From Coptis chinensis (lineage: Eukaryota; Streptophyta; Magnoliopsida; Ranunculales; Ranunculaceae), in contig CM027383.1 in the NCBI GenBank assembly GCA_015680905.1, positions 34,346,501 to 34,410,500 of the forward strand: a DNA stretch of 64,000 nucleotides, given 5' to 3'. The position numbers and the translations under genes were made by a program. Positions 43,466 through 55,636 of this stretch are shown in pieces (within the stretch, counting starts at the first letter, position 1; each line of letters starts with the position of its first letter). Below the pieces are notes generated by a model. It was not told the DNA's origin. It did not search any database and saw nothing but the letters and a program-made list of their open reading frames with translations.

Positions 43466-46400
43466 TCTATCTAATAAAAAGCAATGGTGTGGGACTTATC
43501 GGGCCTCATCCAATGGTTGTTATTGTCTTTTAGCAAGTTGTGACATGGCAAAAAAAAAATGACTCCCGCCTGATATGCTACTTCCATCCATAACGTCTGG
43601 ATCCATGAATTTAGATCTTCTTTTTCTAATCTCTCTTCCAATGTCTGCCCTAACCACCGCATCACTCCCTGGGGGCACAGGAGGTCCAACAACGACTTTA
43701 ACACACAGAAGTTCACCTCTCTTTTCTCTCTCTGCAAAAATCTATCGATTCGAAAGAATGGGGAAAGTTGGTGTAACGATGGAAGTTGGAAGTGATGGAG
43801 TAGCAGTAATCAAGATCTCTAATCCACCTGTTAACGCCTTAGCTCCTATTCGTGGATTGAAGGATAAGTATTTGGAAGCTATGAAAAGAAGTGATGTTAA
43901 AGCATATTTTTATTTTTATTTTCTTCATATTTGGTGAGCTTCTTCATATTTTTATTTTCAGATTAATCTTCAGATTAATCAAGAATACAATTGTTTAAGA
44001 AATTACCATAAAAAAATAACGAGTTATTATTGGGTTTGGACTTTTGGTGGAAGATAAAGTTAGGGGAAACCTTTTGGAATCATAGTGAAACATAACCAAA
44101 AACCTACTTTGCCTTGACTCTCATTTTACATCTTAGTTGTGTTATAGGATATGTTTCTGCGTCATTGAAATTGGAATTCACCAATTAATGTGTACATGTT
44201 TCGTGGCTCTTTTAATCTTCAGCAGTATTCACATATTTTGTCCTTTCTGGAATGTGACTGTTAAGTTCTGCAGTAATATTTGCATCCTGGTTTCTAATTG
44301 TGTCACTTTTGTTTGTTGCATCAAAGGTGAGGGTGGGACATTTTCTGGTGGTTTTGACATCAACGTGTTTAGGACTGTTCACAAGACTGGTACTTCTTTA
44401 AACATCTTACTCTGCGCTTGAAAGTAATGGCGCTTTTGGTTTTTTTTTTGCCTATTGAGATTTTTTTGTTTGGACTGGCAGGGGATCTTTCAGCTCTTCC
44501 TGATGTATATGTTGAGTTTTTGGTTAACATAGTTGAAGGTTATTCTCTTTTATGTCTTCTTTGTTTTTTCTTGTTTCTTTGCACCAGAAGTATATAACGA
44601 TTTAATGTTGCTGTTCAACAAATGGCAAAAAACCTTATGTTGCTGCTATTCAAGGTCTTGCACTTGGAGGTGGCTTAGAATTGGCTCTGGTTTGTGATTA
44701 TTAACTGCGTCTATATCGTTTTATTATGAATCTAATTTTCAGAATCATCACTAATTGCATCTTTAAATCAATCTCATGAAGGGATGGCATGCTCGCATTT
44801 CCATACCAAGAGTTCAACTAGGTTTGCCAGAGCTGACGCTCGGGGTTATTCCTGGATTTGGAGGTACATCTCCTTTCTCTATTCCCTGGTTATTCGCCAA
44901 TGTCATCAATTGTTATGAAACCATTATTTCTTGTAAACGTATACGCCACTAAACATTTCCTTACTTTTTAAGGCACTCAACTACTTCCAAGGCTCATAGG
45001 GTTGTCAAAAGTTGTTGAAATGATGTTGGTAAGCCTGCTCCCCATTCGAATCCAACTCTAAATATGGAAGTCTTTAACTTATGCTGCTCTTTGAAAAAGA
45101 ATTTGCTCACTCTATTTATCCAATTATCCAAAAATTATGATTTTATTCACTATTAGGGTCAGCATTTGTCATTTTCTCCTATTCATTGTTGTCAATTGAG
45201 AATAGATCCCAATCGTTTCACCTGGAATAAGATTCTGAATGTAAAACACTCCGCACTTGAAATATTTAACATATCCGCCATAGTTTCTGGTCACTATAAG
45301 TTGCAGTTGTTGTAACTGTGCATATTGAGTATCTTTCATCTCTTTGTAATGACTAGCACATATTGAACTGTTAGCTATTCTGTTTATCTTTGTAAATATG
45401 TTTGTCGGTTCTTGACCTTTCCAAAGAAAATCACATTTTGTATGGAGTTTTATGTTGATCATTTTCTCACTTTTAAGCTGCAAAGAATAATCATACTTTC
45501 TTTAAAATGCCTTATATGTACATTTGACACAAAATGTGTCCTTTATTTCACTTATTACTTGTGTACCCATACAATAGCAATCACATCTGTTTCCATGGAC
45601 TGAATGGTATTGTACTCTTTCTTAGATGTCAAAGTCGATTATGTCCAAGAAGGGAAGAAGCTAGGTCTTATCGATGCTTTGTTGTATCTCTGAAGAATTA
45701 TTGAAAGTTGCACCCGATGGGCTTTAGACATTGTTGAGAGGCGTAAACCTTGGATAAGTTCTCTTCAAAGAACAGATAGACTTGGTTCCTTATCCGAAGC
45801 ACGTGAAATAATAAAAGTTGCTAGACAACAAGCAAAAAAAAAAACTGCTCCAAATATGCCTCAGCACCATGCATGTCTTGACGTAATTGAGGAGGGCGAC
45901 ATCTTTGGAGGTTATGCTTGTGTTTTGAAGGTACCCACACTTTTCTTTGCTTTATTATGGTTTTCTTTTGCCCTCCCTCTCTCTTCTTTGTGTGTGTATG
46001 TGTGCACGGATAAGGAAAGAACAAATTTTTTTTTTCCTTATTGATCCTCGTTGACAAGGAGAGAGTCGTATTATTGATACATTGTTTACTGTAGTCCCGG
46101 TGCTTCCAAGTTTCAGTCCTCAAAATATTATTGAGTATAACACCGACGTTCAAAATTAGTTCCTGATATTTATTTCAATAATTTCTTTTTTGAGATGCTA
46201 CGTATATACAATTCATTTTTAATTTAATGTAGTTTTTAATTTATCTTACTATGAGGTTATACTGAGATATGCCAATTGCAGAAAGCAAAAATGTTCGACG
46301 AACTGGTCCTCTCAAGCACTTCAAAAGGTCTTGTTCATGCCTTTTTTGCACAATGGTTGACATCTAAGGTAATTAGTTGGTTCACTGCCATTTATTGCAT

Positions 46401-47305
46401 TGGTTTAGTCTCTTTTCTCTTTCGTTCTCTAATACATACTTCATTTTATTTTTTGTTCTGGAATGTAGTATGGATTGAATTATTCTTTTTAATTTTTATT
46501 CATCTAATTATCTAATGTTTGTTTTGTACAGGTTCCCGTGTTACTTGATGTTGGACTCAAACCAAGGCGGATAAAGAAAGTTGTTGTGATTGGTGGAGGC
46601 CTAATGGGTTCTGGAATTGCTACAACTTTTCACCTGAGCAACATATCGGTTGTTCTTAAGGAAATCAATCCTCGATTATCTCGCAGAAAGGGATGAAAAC
46701 ATTACAAGATTCTTATCTCAGACTTCAGTAAACAGACTTCCCTTTTTCAGGACCGAGATATTGCATAGATTACGGGAGAAAAAACTTGCATAATGAGGAA
46801 AACGATACTCATTACTGATATTAACATTATCTGAATTTTAGGTTTCTCATGGTTTCTAACCTGGTTAGTCCTCAAACTTCTGCAGGACTTTTTACCAGGA
46901 TACGAGAGATTTTTTTGTAGGATTCTATCAAAATCAGTTTAATTTGGAACTTATCAAATTAGCAAGTTGAAAAGCACTTTTCTTAAGTTTAGTTGGGTGA
47001 GTAGATTCAAATTAGCAATTTGGCAATATATTAGTTGGGCACGCGTATGGGGCGGATGTGAGTCGGGGTATCTCGTGGTCGCGATCTTGGATGCGTATAA
47101 AGTCGCGAGGCGGATCTTGGCGTCGGCTTGGCTGAAGGAGCCGTGATATCAGGTCAGACGGGGGCGGATGCATGTGGTGCATAGTGTTATGTCGCATTTA
47201 CGGTCGCAATGAACTTATTAGTGTCATACGTTAAAATATCGAGTGTCGGGGTAGCGCCGCAGGCACGTCGAGGCCTCGCGGGCCGTAGGCACGGGTATAC
47301 CCTAG
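43466..47305 (+). mobile_element. Non-autonomous Helitron carrying an AIM1-like gene fragment
   Basis: The 5' terminus TCTATCTAATAAAAAGC (43,466) has the TC start and sequence style of plant Helitrons and is preceded by A. The 3' terminus is CTAG (47,302-47,305), followed by T, with a short GC-rich hairpin (ccgt-aggc-acgg, 47,283-47,294) seven bases before it. The tail (47,035-47,305) is strikingly GC-rich compared with its surroundings. Insertion between A and T without duplication fits the Helitron mode. No Rep-helicase is present. The cargo is the pseudogene at 43,758-46,737 on the same strand. The 5' end call is by eye and the 3' hairpin stem is short. Confidence 0.6.
43758..46737 (+). 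pseudogene. AIM1-like: Peroxisomal multifunctional protein AIM1-like, 5' part, degenerate
   Basis: The intact enzyme combines enoyl-CoA hydratase and 3-hydroxyacyl-CoA dehydrogenase for peroxisomal fatty acid beta-oxidation. Exon-like blocks: 43,758-43,903 (MGKVGVTMEVGSDGVAVIKI), 44,327-44,389 (FSGGFDINVF), 44,482-44,538, 44,621-44,689 (AAIQGLALGGGLELAL, hydratase oxyanion motif), 44,782-44,863 (HARIS, LPELTLGVIPGFGG), 44,973-45,028, 45,626-45,930 (RTDRLGSLSEA, PNMPQHHACLDVIEEG), 46,282-46,368 and 46,532-46,737 (VVVIGGGLMGSGIAT, the NAD-binding GxGxxG loop). Most borders keep AG/GT. PNMPQHHAC and LKPRxIKKV favour AIM1 over MFP2. Defects: lost donor after block 1, missing residues after VKA, frameshifts in block 7, stop in the last block, and no dehydrogenase remainder. 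Confidence 0.92.
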
Positions 47306-47865
47306 TAACTTATAAAACATAGGAGGCAGTCATCATGATTTAGGATGACACATCTGGTTTTATGTTGATATCATTGTTAGTCATCACATGTTTTTGCATC
47401 GCATATAATTTTATATCAATTCATCAAGCGATTGATTATAATCAACATAAAGTTTCATGGACTTTTTAGCATTTTGTTTAGAATTGATATGAAAAAGTCT
47501 AAACAATGAATAATATCATATCGATTTGCAGTTGGAATCGAAAAAATTAAAAGGTTTCAGCTTCAAATTGTGAAGAATTTTGGAAGATATTGATGATGGT
47601 TGTGGTGCGATATCGATATTGGTGTTGATTTGTTGTTGGAATAGTGTGTGAAAATTGTGTTGAAAGTAGTTCTTTGCGATGTGGGTGGGGGAATCAAGAG
47701 ATTTGATGGAATGTGGATTAGGAAAACATAGAGGTAGGATATCCCCACAGATTGGAGTTGAGAATTTAAGTTTGAGATATATGAAATAAATTGAAGATGT
47801 AAAAAATAATAAGAGAAATGGGGTATGGTGATTGCTTTTATAATAGGTGAGAACAATGGTTGTAA

Positions 47866-47903
<38 letters not shown>

Positions 47904-48137
47904 TAATAAATAAATTTATGGTTACAAGCTAGCTATTACAATGTCTAAACCAGATGGAGCGCCAAGAGTCACCATTGGCATATGAAGATTCATTCAATAA
48001 CTATAAAGGAGAATTCCATTATTATATAGTCAAAACAAACTTAATTAAATACCAATTAATAAAATGATGATTAAAGATATAATTAAAAGCATTACTAAAT
48101 TTTGTACAATAAATAAATTAACAATATTATATAAAAA
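47306..48137. other. Spacer between the two Helitrons, with a 34-base poly-T
   Basis: AT-rich and non-coding. An uninterrupted T run lies at 47,868-47,901. A 97-codon minus-strand frame at 47,563-47,856 is low in complexity (Ser, Ile, Pro, His) and matches nothing I know. Confidence 0.5.
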
Positions 48138-48151
48138 CTAGAAATTAACCC

Positions 48152-48164
48152 GTGGCTATGCCAC
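48152..48164 (-). terminator. Helitron 3' terminal hairpin
   Basis: gtggc-tat-gccac as read on the plus strand: a 5-bp perfect stem with a 3-base loop, 10 bases from the terminal CTAG. In Helitrons this hairpin is thought to mark the end of rolling-circle transposition. Confidence 0.8.
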
Positions 48165-48618
48165 TTGAGTCATAACGTTATTCATTTTTTTAGTAATTAA
48201 ATTAAAAGCTGCAAAAGAAACACAAAAATCTAATAACTATTATTTACAAAATTAATATTGAGTGCTTATGGAGGGTGTATGCAACTTAGATTGTTTTGGA
48301 TTATGATGACCTTTGTTATATAAACATATGTATCAAATTCATTCATTTATCAGAAAATTTAAGAAGTCATTATCCTATCAAATATTGTATTTTTTTTATC
48401 TAAAAATATTGTTGTCTAGAAACCAAAAAACAAATTCCTCTATCTAGCAAAATGTTATGACATAACAACCAGTCAATACTTCACACTCGTTGTTAGCTGA
48501 TCTAGATTCAAATCCTCACATACAATGAAGGGTTCCTTATTTCCTAACCATATGTATAAAAAGAAATTGAGAAATAAACATCAAAGCTCAAAAGTTATGA
48601 AATACACTTTCTCTCAAA

Positions 48619-50280
48619 CTAAAGCAGGACTTCAGGATACACGATATTAGTTGTGTGGTTTGAAGAATCAGGAAGGAGGATGACACTGATTCGTTTTGAA
48701 GAAGTGCATCTTGATAATGCAACATATAATTGACCATGGCTAAACACTTGGTTTCGCAAATCAATACCAACGTACTTAACAGACTGCCCCTGTGATTTGT
48801 TTATCGTCATTGCAAATGACAATCGAATTGGAAACTGTCGTCTGGTCATTTGAAATGGTATTTCATTAGTCGAAGGCGTTAATGATATTCTCAGGATAAA
48901 ACGTACATTCCCTGCTTTTTCTCCAGTTAAGATTAGAACTTGCACCACGTGTGGCTTTGTGCACACAATCATCAGGCGCGTGCCGTTACAAAGTCCATCT
49001 GTTGGCGCTATATTTCTCAAAGAACATTCTTACCGGCATCCCTTCTTGAGAGTAAGCTTGAATGGAGGCAACCCAGAAGGATCGAGTGAGTTCAAGTACT
49101 CTGTCGGATAGCTATTTGCGTTACCACTATCAACAACATTGGCAGCACCTAACTTGTCAGCACCTAAGCAAATAATTTCTTCCCCAGGAAACATATCTAG
49201 TGCCGTAGCATTTATAGTGCTAACGTCATCGCTTAAATCTTTGAAAGGATAGTCCGCCGGGTCAAATAATTTGGGTCGACTTCATCTTTGCTCACTTAGA
49301 TCGGGATATACATTATTTAGCAAGTCATGAAGATTGCTAAAATTTTGAATCTTTGGCGGCAATTGAACACTTTCTTCTGGTTTCATTCCAACCTGAAAAT
49401 TTCAAGAGCATATGAGATGAGTGATTGTGTATAATTTAAAATGGTCAGCAAAAAGCATTATTTTTTTCAAGAAATTAAGTAATACCTCCATCAAGAAATT
49501 GGAGAACAACACATTCTCTGGCAAGTCACTGTCTAATCTCATATTTTGCACCAAAGATAAAACATTGACGTGTTTCCAGAGCAAAAAGACCTTCTCGATG
49601 CACCTACAATATCCTCACGTTACCACCTTTGTGGTACAAACGGCAGAATTTGTCCGGAAGTCACCGCCTAGAACAACAAAGATGATTCCACCAAATGGTC
49701 TTTTATTGTTACAAACATCCCGGAGTGAACGGTCGACTGCTTCAATACAAAACCTATGCTGCATCGAGACTTCATCCCAAATTATCAGTTTTGTTTCTTT
49801 AAACAAACCTACTTGGAGCGAACCTTTTTGAAGCCGCACATAGAGTTCTCCAACACATCAAAAGGAATAGAAAAAGTTGAATGAGCTGTTCTACCACCAT
49901 CTAATAAAAGCGACGCAATACCAGATGAGGCAACTGCAATCACAATATGTCCTAGATGACGACATTTAGCTGCAATCGTATTATGCACAAATGTCTTTCC
50001 TGTACCTATAGCTCCATTTAAGAAGAAAATTCCCCTACATTTTGCATGACTGAATCAACCACGGTATCAAACACATGACGTTGCTCATTGTTAAGAAGAT
50101 CAATGTTACTGTTGATTTGTCCATCTTGTAAATCAAACTGGAGTTGGCATTGCTCCTAAATTAGTCTATTTCCAATCCCTTTGTTCCATTTTTTGAGTGG
50201 TCGGGGCATCGGGGGAAAGTTTTCTAGAGTTTTGTTTTTAGATTCCATGAGGAACTGCTCCAATAGATGCAACCTGTAAT
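48619..50280 (-). pseudogene. Helitron helicase domain (PIF1-like), C-terminal part, broken
   Basis: Minus-strand motifs in order: YRLHLLEQFLMES (about 50,265), NNEQRHVFD, Walker [10 protein letters not shown] (about 50,000; usual form GGGTGKT), [23 protein letters not shown], Walker [10 protein letters not shown] (49,800) with [36 protein letters not shown] and the C-terminal [17 protein letters not shown] and GQLYVALSR motifs (about 48,700-48,830). Stops and frameshifts occur after NRLI (50,165), in Walker A, after LSEQR (about 49,285) and near 49,030. In the family this module unwinds DNA during rolling-circle transposition. Confidence 0.92.
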
Positions 50281-50283
50281 CTG

Positions 50284-50946
50284 TCACCTGCAGGAAAATT
50301 GTGTATTAATAATATAATATAGGCTACATGAAGGAGGCATTAATATAATATCTGTCGCCTGCACTTTTGATGGATTAGGAATGTTGAAGATAGTTCGTAA
50401 TTTGTGCGCCAGGTCGTCGCATATACTTGTTGAGAATCTATACCACAATAGATGTGGTTGCACTGGATTGCATTCCAACAGAATAATACCGAACAATCTC
50501 CTTAGCTGATATCCAATATTCATTATCGTCGCTTCTTCTAAACAATGTATCCACTCTCCATCATCTTCAAGAAGTCCACGTGCAACACACGCAACCTTGA
50601 ATGTTGGATGAGGAATACCTTCAAATTTGCGTAGATCCTCAAATGATGTTGGGCCCTTTACGATGGTCAATAGTAGACGCAAGTAAAACCTCTCTCCCTC
50701 GTTGGGCTTGGCAAAATACATCCTGCCAATAGCATAACCACTACTTCTTTTAGTCCATACCTTTTCTATTTTGTGCCAAACAAAGTGCTCGGGGAATTCT
50801 TGGTAAGTATAGGCCCGAGCATCTGGATTTGAAGCACAAAGGTCAAAGAATGAAGTGAGACTCGACTTTTGTCGTTTCGCCCTCTCAAGAATATTCTCCA
50901 TCGGTTCCTTAGGGTTGAACACAACATGATGCATACCTGACAACAA
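50284..50946 (-). pseudogene. Helitron Rep-to-helicase linker region
   Basis: A 220-codon open minus-strand segment starting near GMHHVVFNPKEPMENIL and including LTSFFDLCASNPDAR, YQEFPEHFVWHK and GERFYLRLLLTIVKGP, the conserved stretch between Rep and helicase in plant Helitrons. It ends near IFNIPNPSKVQ, where the next part (TDYRLHLLEQF) continues in another frame. An intron with GT (about 51,025) and AG (about 50,938) may lie just upstream, at the LPG-MHH junction. Confidence 0.9.
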
Positions 50947-51123
50947 ATCATAACTTAACAGTATGGCATTCCAGTATAACTTAATAGTATATTGATGAAA
51001 TTTGTTTAATCAAGTGTTAAATACCTGGCAAGTGAAGAGATAACCTTACAACAGTTGGAAACTCTTCATGTAAGGAAAACCCAAATAGCCGCCAAGCCGC
51101 TACGGTGGTCCAATATATCCGCA

Positions 51124-53002
51124 TCAATGTAATCTTTGTTTAATCTCATTTCCGCCGTCCAACACCATTGTTGTTCTGTCATTGCCCTTGTAGATGTACT
51201 TGTGGATGTACTTAACACATTGCAATCCCGCACACACTTCGACATTAATGTGACAATTAAACATCCTCACCAACTGTGGATTATATGGGACAACGTTCCT
51301 ATTGTCAACCTCTTTGTCTTTCACCATATAGACACGTCCCATATTGCGGTGCATATAAAGTGGATAACCGTCTTTTTGTATGGTTGTCACATCTGTAAAC
51401 TCATGTGGAAAATACTTTATGCACTTGCCATTTTCCATACACGGTGAGTTCATATTTTTAACACCACACGGTCCATGGATCATACAACTCTTTATTGTAT
51501 CAAAGAGCAAGGGATCCTTATCTGGGTCGGGAAATTCTGCAGATATAATTCGATCAATTTGGGTTGCGGTACGAATTTTATCTTCATACTTGAGGAAAAA
51601 GAGTGCATGCATGTGCGGGAGGCCACATTTCTGAAATTCAATGGTGTACACATGAGCTACTTCACGGCCAAACACATTTTTCTTCTTGATAAATTTCATT
51701 AAAGCTCTTCTCTTCAGTTCGAAAACACGGGCAAGAACATCAGGTCGATCAAACGCATTTTGGTTATCCAAAAGGGCTTCTTGCACTTCTGGCCAGTGAG
51801 GATTAGCCGTCATCGTAAGGAATATATCTGGATGCTTATTGTAACGTGTTATAGCCATCGAGTCTTGAAAGATCTCATACATGTACCTTGGACTTCCAAT
51901 GAATGATGATGGCAAAATAAACCGCTGACCAACCTGATCAGGATCCGTACCTTCAGCTAAATCTGTCAAACTCATGTACACTTCAGCACGAAGATCCTTT
52001 TGGTGGGTATAATGATAGTATAGCCTATTTTGCTCAGTAGAAGCCCAAGCATCACACAAAAACTCCTGAAATAGTTTTCCACCATGGAGTATTGCTGAAT
52101 ATTCAGTATGACGTTCGAACAAACGATATGCATAGAACACTATCTGAGTCAATCGCCTCGAATCGTCGTCATTGACATCATAAAGTTTCATTTCGGTTGA
52201 CCATCTAAGCTCACCCCGAGGGAAAAACAAAGGATAATGTAGGGGGTAGATAAGCAGGATTACATTCATCAATCCGCTTCAGTGCATTGTCTGATCTATA
52301 ATGAAGAATGATATCTCTTGTGCTTCTAATTTCAGTTCCATCCCCAGGTATAACAACTGCAATTTCATTTGCTGAAGGAAGATTGTATCGCCGTCGGTCA
52401 GTAGATGTATTATAATGGAGATAAGCTGCCACGTTATTTTCCTTAGCTGTGTGAGCACTTAATATATCATATGCTTGACAAAAAAATTTAGCAAATCTAT
52501 TACAATCTGACAGTGTACTCTGAATGACATCTAAAACATCATGTCTCAATTCTGGATTTTGGTGATGACGCACATCAAGGGCACTGGCTGGGTCATAAAC
52601 ATAAAGCTGAGCATAAGTCGGATCTTTATCAGGTTCTGGTAGTAACGATCCAATTTGATGGCGTAATTCACCATGAACGGTGAATGGAATAGGACCGCTA
52701 CCGCTGAATATTCGGTCATCCAGTTGACAACCGAGACTGGTAAATGCATTAGCCAAGTTATACTGACGAAGATGTTGTCTAAATGACCTGGCTTTGGCGT
52801 CACTACCATCATATAGATCTTGAATCGCAGGAGGCAATGGACTAAGTAGAGGAAGACTGACTTTTCCTTGTTTGCAACACATCCCAAAAAACGGTCTTTT
52901 GACTGATGTATTTGCTAGCCTTTCATCTTTCCAGTGCAGAGCTTTACAAAAGGAGCATTCCACATCCATCTTTCCCAGATAATAGCAGACATTGTTGTGC
53001 AT
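51124..53002 (-). pseudogene. Helitron N-terminal and Rep (HUH nuclease) region
   Basis: The upstream frame (53,002-52,211) carries CSFCKALHWKDER, a Cys-containing segment, and the Helitron-like N domain (LYVYDPASAL, RRYNLPSANEIAVVIPG). A frameshift near 52,235 leads into the second frame, with FPRGELRWS, a Rep motif LTMTANPHWPE, the metal-binding HUH box GLPHMHALFFL (about 51,615) and the catalytic tyrosine box VKYIHKYIYKG with two Tyr (about 51,190). The catalytic residues therefore look preserved even though the frame is broken. The Rep nuclease nicks and joins DNA strands in Helitron transposition. Confidence 0.93.
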
Positions 53003-53080
53003 ATTAGCAGGTTACGCCATATTGACACCACCGTAAGAGGGCTGAAAATAATCATCCACATCCATTTCGCTTTGGGTGTC

Positions 53081-54166
53081 ACTAACATGTAGGAAAAAAA
53101 ATCCTAATGAGTTAGGAATGGAATTTTTTTTTATTGAAAACAATGTTATAGAAAGCACAATGAAATTCAACTTACATATATGAAGACATTGATACTGGAA
53201 TATTATGAAGGTCTGCTTCTAAGTTCCTTCTAGTTTGCTTGTTCATTCTACCACTTATGCGCTCTTTTTCTCTTCTATTGCGTTGGGCCAACTTGCGTCG
53301 AGAAGTATGAGAAAGTGTATAAACATTGGTCGGACTAACACTAAGATCATCCACTTCCATTTCGTTTTGGGTGTCACTAACATGTAGGAAAAAAAAATCA
53401 TAATGGGATAGGAATGGAAATATTTTTGACTGAAAACAATGCTATAGAAAACACACAAAGAAATGAAACTTACATATGGGAAGACATGGACACATGTATA
53501 TTTTGAAGGCCTACTTCTAAGTTCCTTCTTGTTCGCTTGCTGCTTCTACCACTTATGAGCTCTCTTTCTCTTCTATTTATATTGGGCCAACTTTATAGCG
53601 AGAAGGCTGAGAGGGTGTAAAAGCATTGGTCGGACTAACATTAAGAGTGGATTGTGGAGGAGTAACTACAACCTCATTTTGCACAGGAGGTGATTGGACT
53701 TGATGGCCTTCATTTCCTTGTTTTTCCAAAACCTGCATTTTATATTTGATAAAACATAACCATCAGAAGGCAGTAAACAACCACCGCATATAATGAACGT
53801 ATATATGTTACATACCTTAGCAAGGGTAGTAAGCACATGGTCAATAATCCATTGTTTATGCTTACGTACTCGATTTATATAATCCAATTCTCTTTGCTGC
53901 ATGATGCAAGGTACATGAAAAGCGGGGATAAAAAATTAAATGAGAGCGTTGTCAAATTAACAAAAGAGTTTTCTTTGTTACAAAATTTAAAAGTTTGAAA
54001 TCATGTAAAAATTTAAAAGTTTGAAATCATGTAAGAATCAAACATAACCAAACTATGAAAAAGGAACTTCAAATACCTGAGCAGATGCAGTAGGTTCATT
54101 GGTAGATTTAGGTGGTGCGTCGACAACAGAAACATCAAATGCACTTGCAGGTGGTGCCTTATCCAT
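53081..54166 (-). pseudogene. Multi-exon N-terminal extension of the Helitron gene, with duplicated exon
   Basis: Exon-like blocks with matching splice signals, minus strand: 54,166-54,077 (MDKAPPASAF to TASAQ, 30 codons, then GTATTT), 53,896-53,816 (QRELDYINRVRKHKQW to TTLAK, 27 codons, then GTATGT), 53,732-53,474 and 53,376-53,176. The last two are related copies: both contain VSPTN, a Ser/Arg segment and PMSSY- or PY-type ends before GTAAGT. The downstream one has a basic run (SRRKLAQRNRREKER) that could be a nuclear localisation signal. The older copy carries stops. The block beginning at 53,081 (DTQSEMDVDDYFQPS) then runs into the Helitron N domain after one stop. The exon reading is inferred from sequence signals only. 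Confidence 0.55.
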
Positions 54167-54460
54167 GGCTGATAATCAAACATTGATAAGAAGAGTGCAG
54201 CAAATAAATGAAAGTGGTATACAACTATGATCAGGAACAACTATTAAGGGAGGTTTGGAGTCGTGTAAAATGCAACCATGTTACCAGTACCTCCAATTAG
54301 AGTTATCGACTTTGTATAATTAAAATATAAAGAGTTCCGATCCACTGGAACTTCTACCAAAGCTACATGCATGTACTATACTTTAGTGTGCATAGCAAAA
54401 TGGTCTAAAAGCATAAAAGAGACAAAGAAAGAAAGTGTAAGAATTGAATAATGGCAATGT

Positions 54461-54665
54461 TCGTCTCGCAAAAAAAACAAAAACAGCATATATAGTCTAA
54501 AAAGATTGCTTCTCTTTTGCCCAACTACAGCCTAGCATTTTTTAGAACACGGATCGCAAGAGATACACAATGGAACACTTCAACATTGGAATCCAAGTGA
54601 TAAATAATAGAAAAAGTTCGTCTCACAAAAGAAACAAAAACAGCATAGTCTAAAAAGATTGCTTC
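54461..54665 (+). repeat. Pair of about 50-bp direct repeats
   Basis: gttcgtctcgcaaaaaaaac...gcatatatagtctaaaaagattgctt at 54,461-54,510 recurs at 54,617-54,665 as gttcgtctcacaaaagaaac...gcatagtctaaaaagattgctt. Confidence 0.7.
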
Positions 54666-54941
54666 CTTTCTTCGTGGGAAATCGAGTTTTCTAGTATTAG
54701 ATCGGTACAATTATCTCCAACATTGGCTTTCTAATATGACGGGTCATAACTTTTTGGTTCATGCAGTTATTATTATGTTGGGACAACAGAGTATGATATA
54801 CGCTGGGACAAAAGTGATAATGGTGAGGTCGATGTAAGTAATTATATTTAGATAAGTCCCTGCAGATGATGTACAACAAAATGTAGATCAGTATGTTGTA
54901 TACCGTTAGGTTTAAAAAATTATATTAACCACCATGTACAG

Positions 54942-55636
54942 GTAGCGTGTTTCCGATCACCGGCGGCCCTGTTCTCATTGTGGTATTTCTTGCAATCGGA
55001 TATGTGATTGCTTCGTCTCCAGAGAACTTCCACGAGTATGTTTTTCTTGACATTTATTTGCTTGTTTGGTTCCAACTCATGATCTGAGGGGTGTACTTGG
55101 AAGTTTACACAGGAAAGAGGCTGTATGTATAGCCGTCAAGCGGAGTGTGTTAAAAGGGTAAAGAAAGAGCATTGTTTGAAACAAAAGTCTCCTAGGAGTT
55201 ATCATACATCTTAAACGCCATTTGAATGATTATACTTCTTTTAGGAGTTGCAACCAACGGATTATACTATATGAACCTATTCTGCTTTTGGGACCTACAA
55301 TAACTATACTATATGAACCTATTCTGCTTTTGGGACCTACAATAACTTTAAGATATTCAAGAGTTGCAACTCTCATAGTGTTATATATTGTTCTTTATTT
55401 GTAATTGTTCTAGCTTTTTCAGTAACCGTTTCATTTTGCCGATCACCAGAAAGAAACCAAAGTTTAAGGGTTTCCGCTTATGGACATTCCCTATATGGAC
55501 CATTCGGGATCGTTAATGCTGCTGAATTGATCGGAATTCTTTTGTTCGCCGTGTATATCATTTGGGCTGTCTCTGCTTATACCTTACAGAATCTTAACAT
55601 CCTTTCTAAGTTTACCTTGCCTTCTTGGGAGAAAAG
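54942..55636 (+). pseudogene. Ferric reduction oxidase (FRO6/7-type) fragment
   Basis: Intact family members are membrane proteins that reduce Fe(III) at the plasma membrane or chloroplast. The clear part is 55,451-55,636: KKPKFKGFRLWTFP, a frameshift, then GPFGIVNAAELIGILLFAVY, IIWAVSAYTLQNL and a GTAAAC donor. This matches the membrane-spanning segment of FRO6/FRO7-like reductases as I remember them. An upstream piece (54,942-55,035: GPVLIVVFLAIGYVIASS) is also hydrophobic and follows an AG, but its assignment to the same gene is uncertain. The region between contains a tandem duplication. It lies inside the large Helitron on the opposite strand to Rep-helicase, as expected for a captured fragment. 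Confidence 0.65.
55262..55345 (+). repeat. Perfect 42-bp tandem duplication
   Basis: tatactatatgaacctattc plus tgcttttgggacctacaataac occurs twice in succession in the intron-like part of the FRO-type fragment. Confidence 0.9.

Noticed and set aside
45169-45483. 104-codon minus-strand ORF inside the AIM1-like fragment
   Set aside because: It lies in the intron between the blocks ending 45,028 and starting 45,626 and resembles nothing known.
47563-47856. 97-codon minus-strand ORF
   Set aside because: Low-complexity Ser/Ile/His/Pro composition in AT-rich spacer with no splice or promoter context.
51136-51702. Plus-strand ORFs over the Rep region
   Set aside because: Antisense shadows of the well-supported minus-strand Rep frame.
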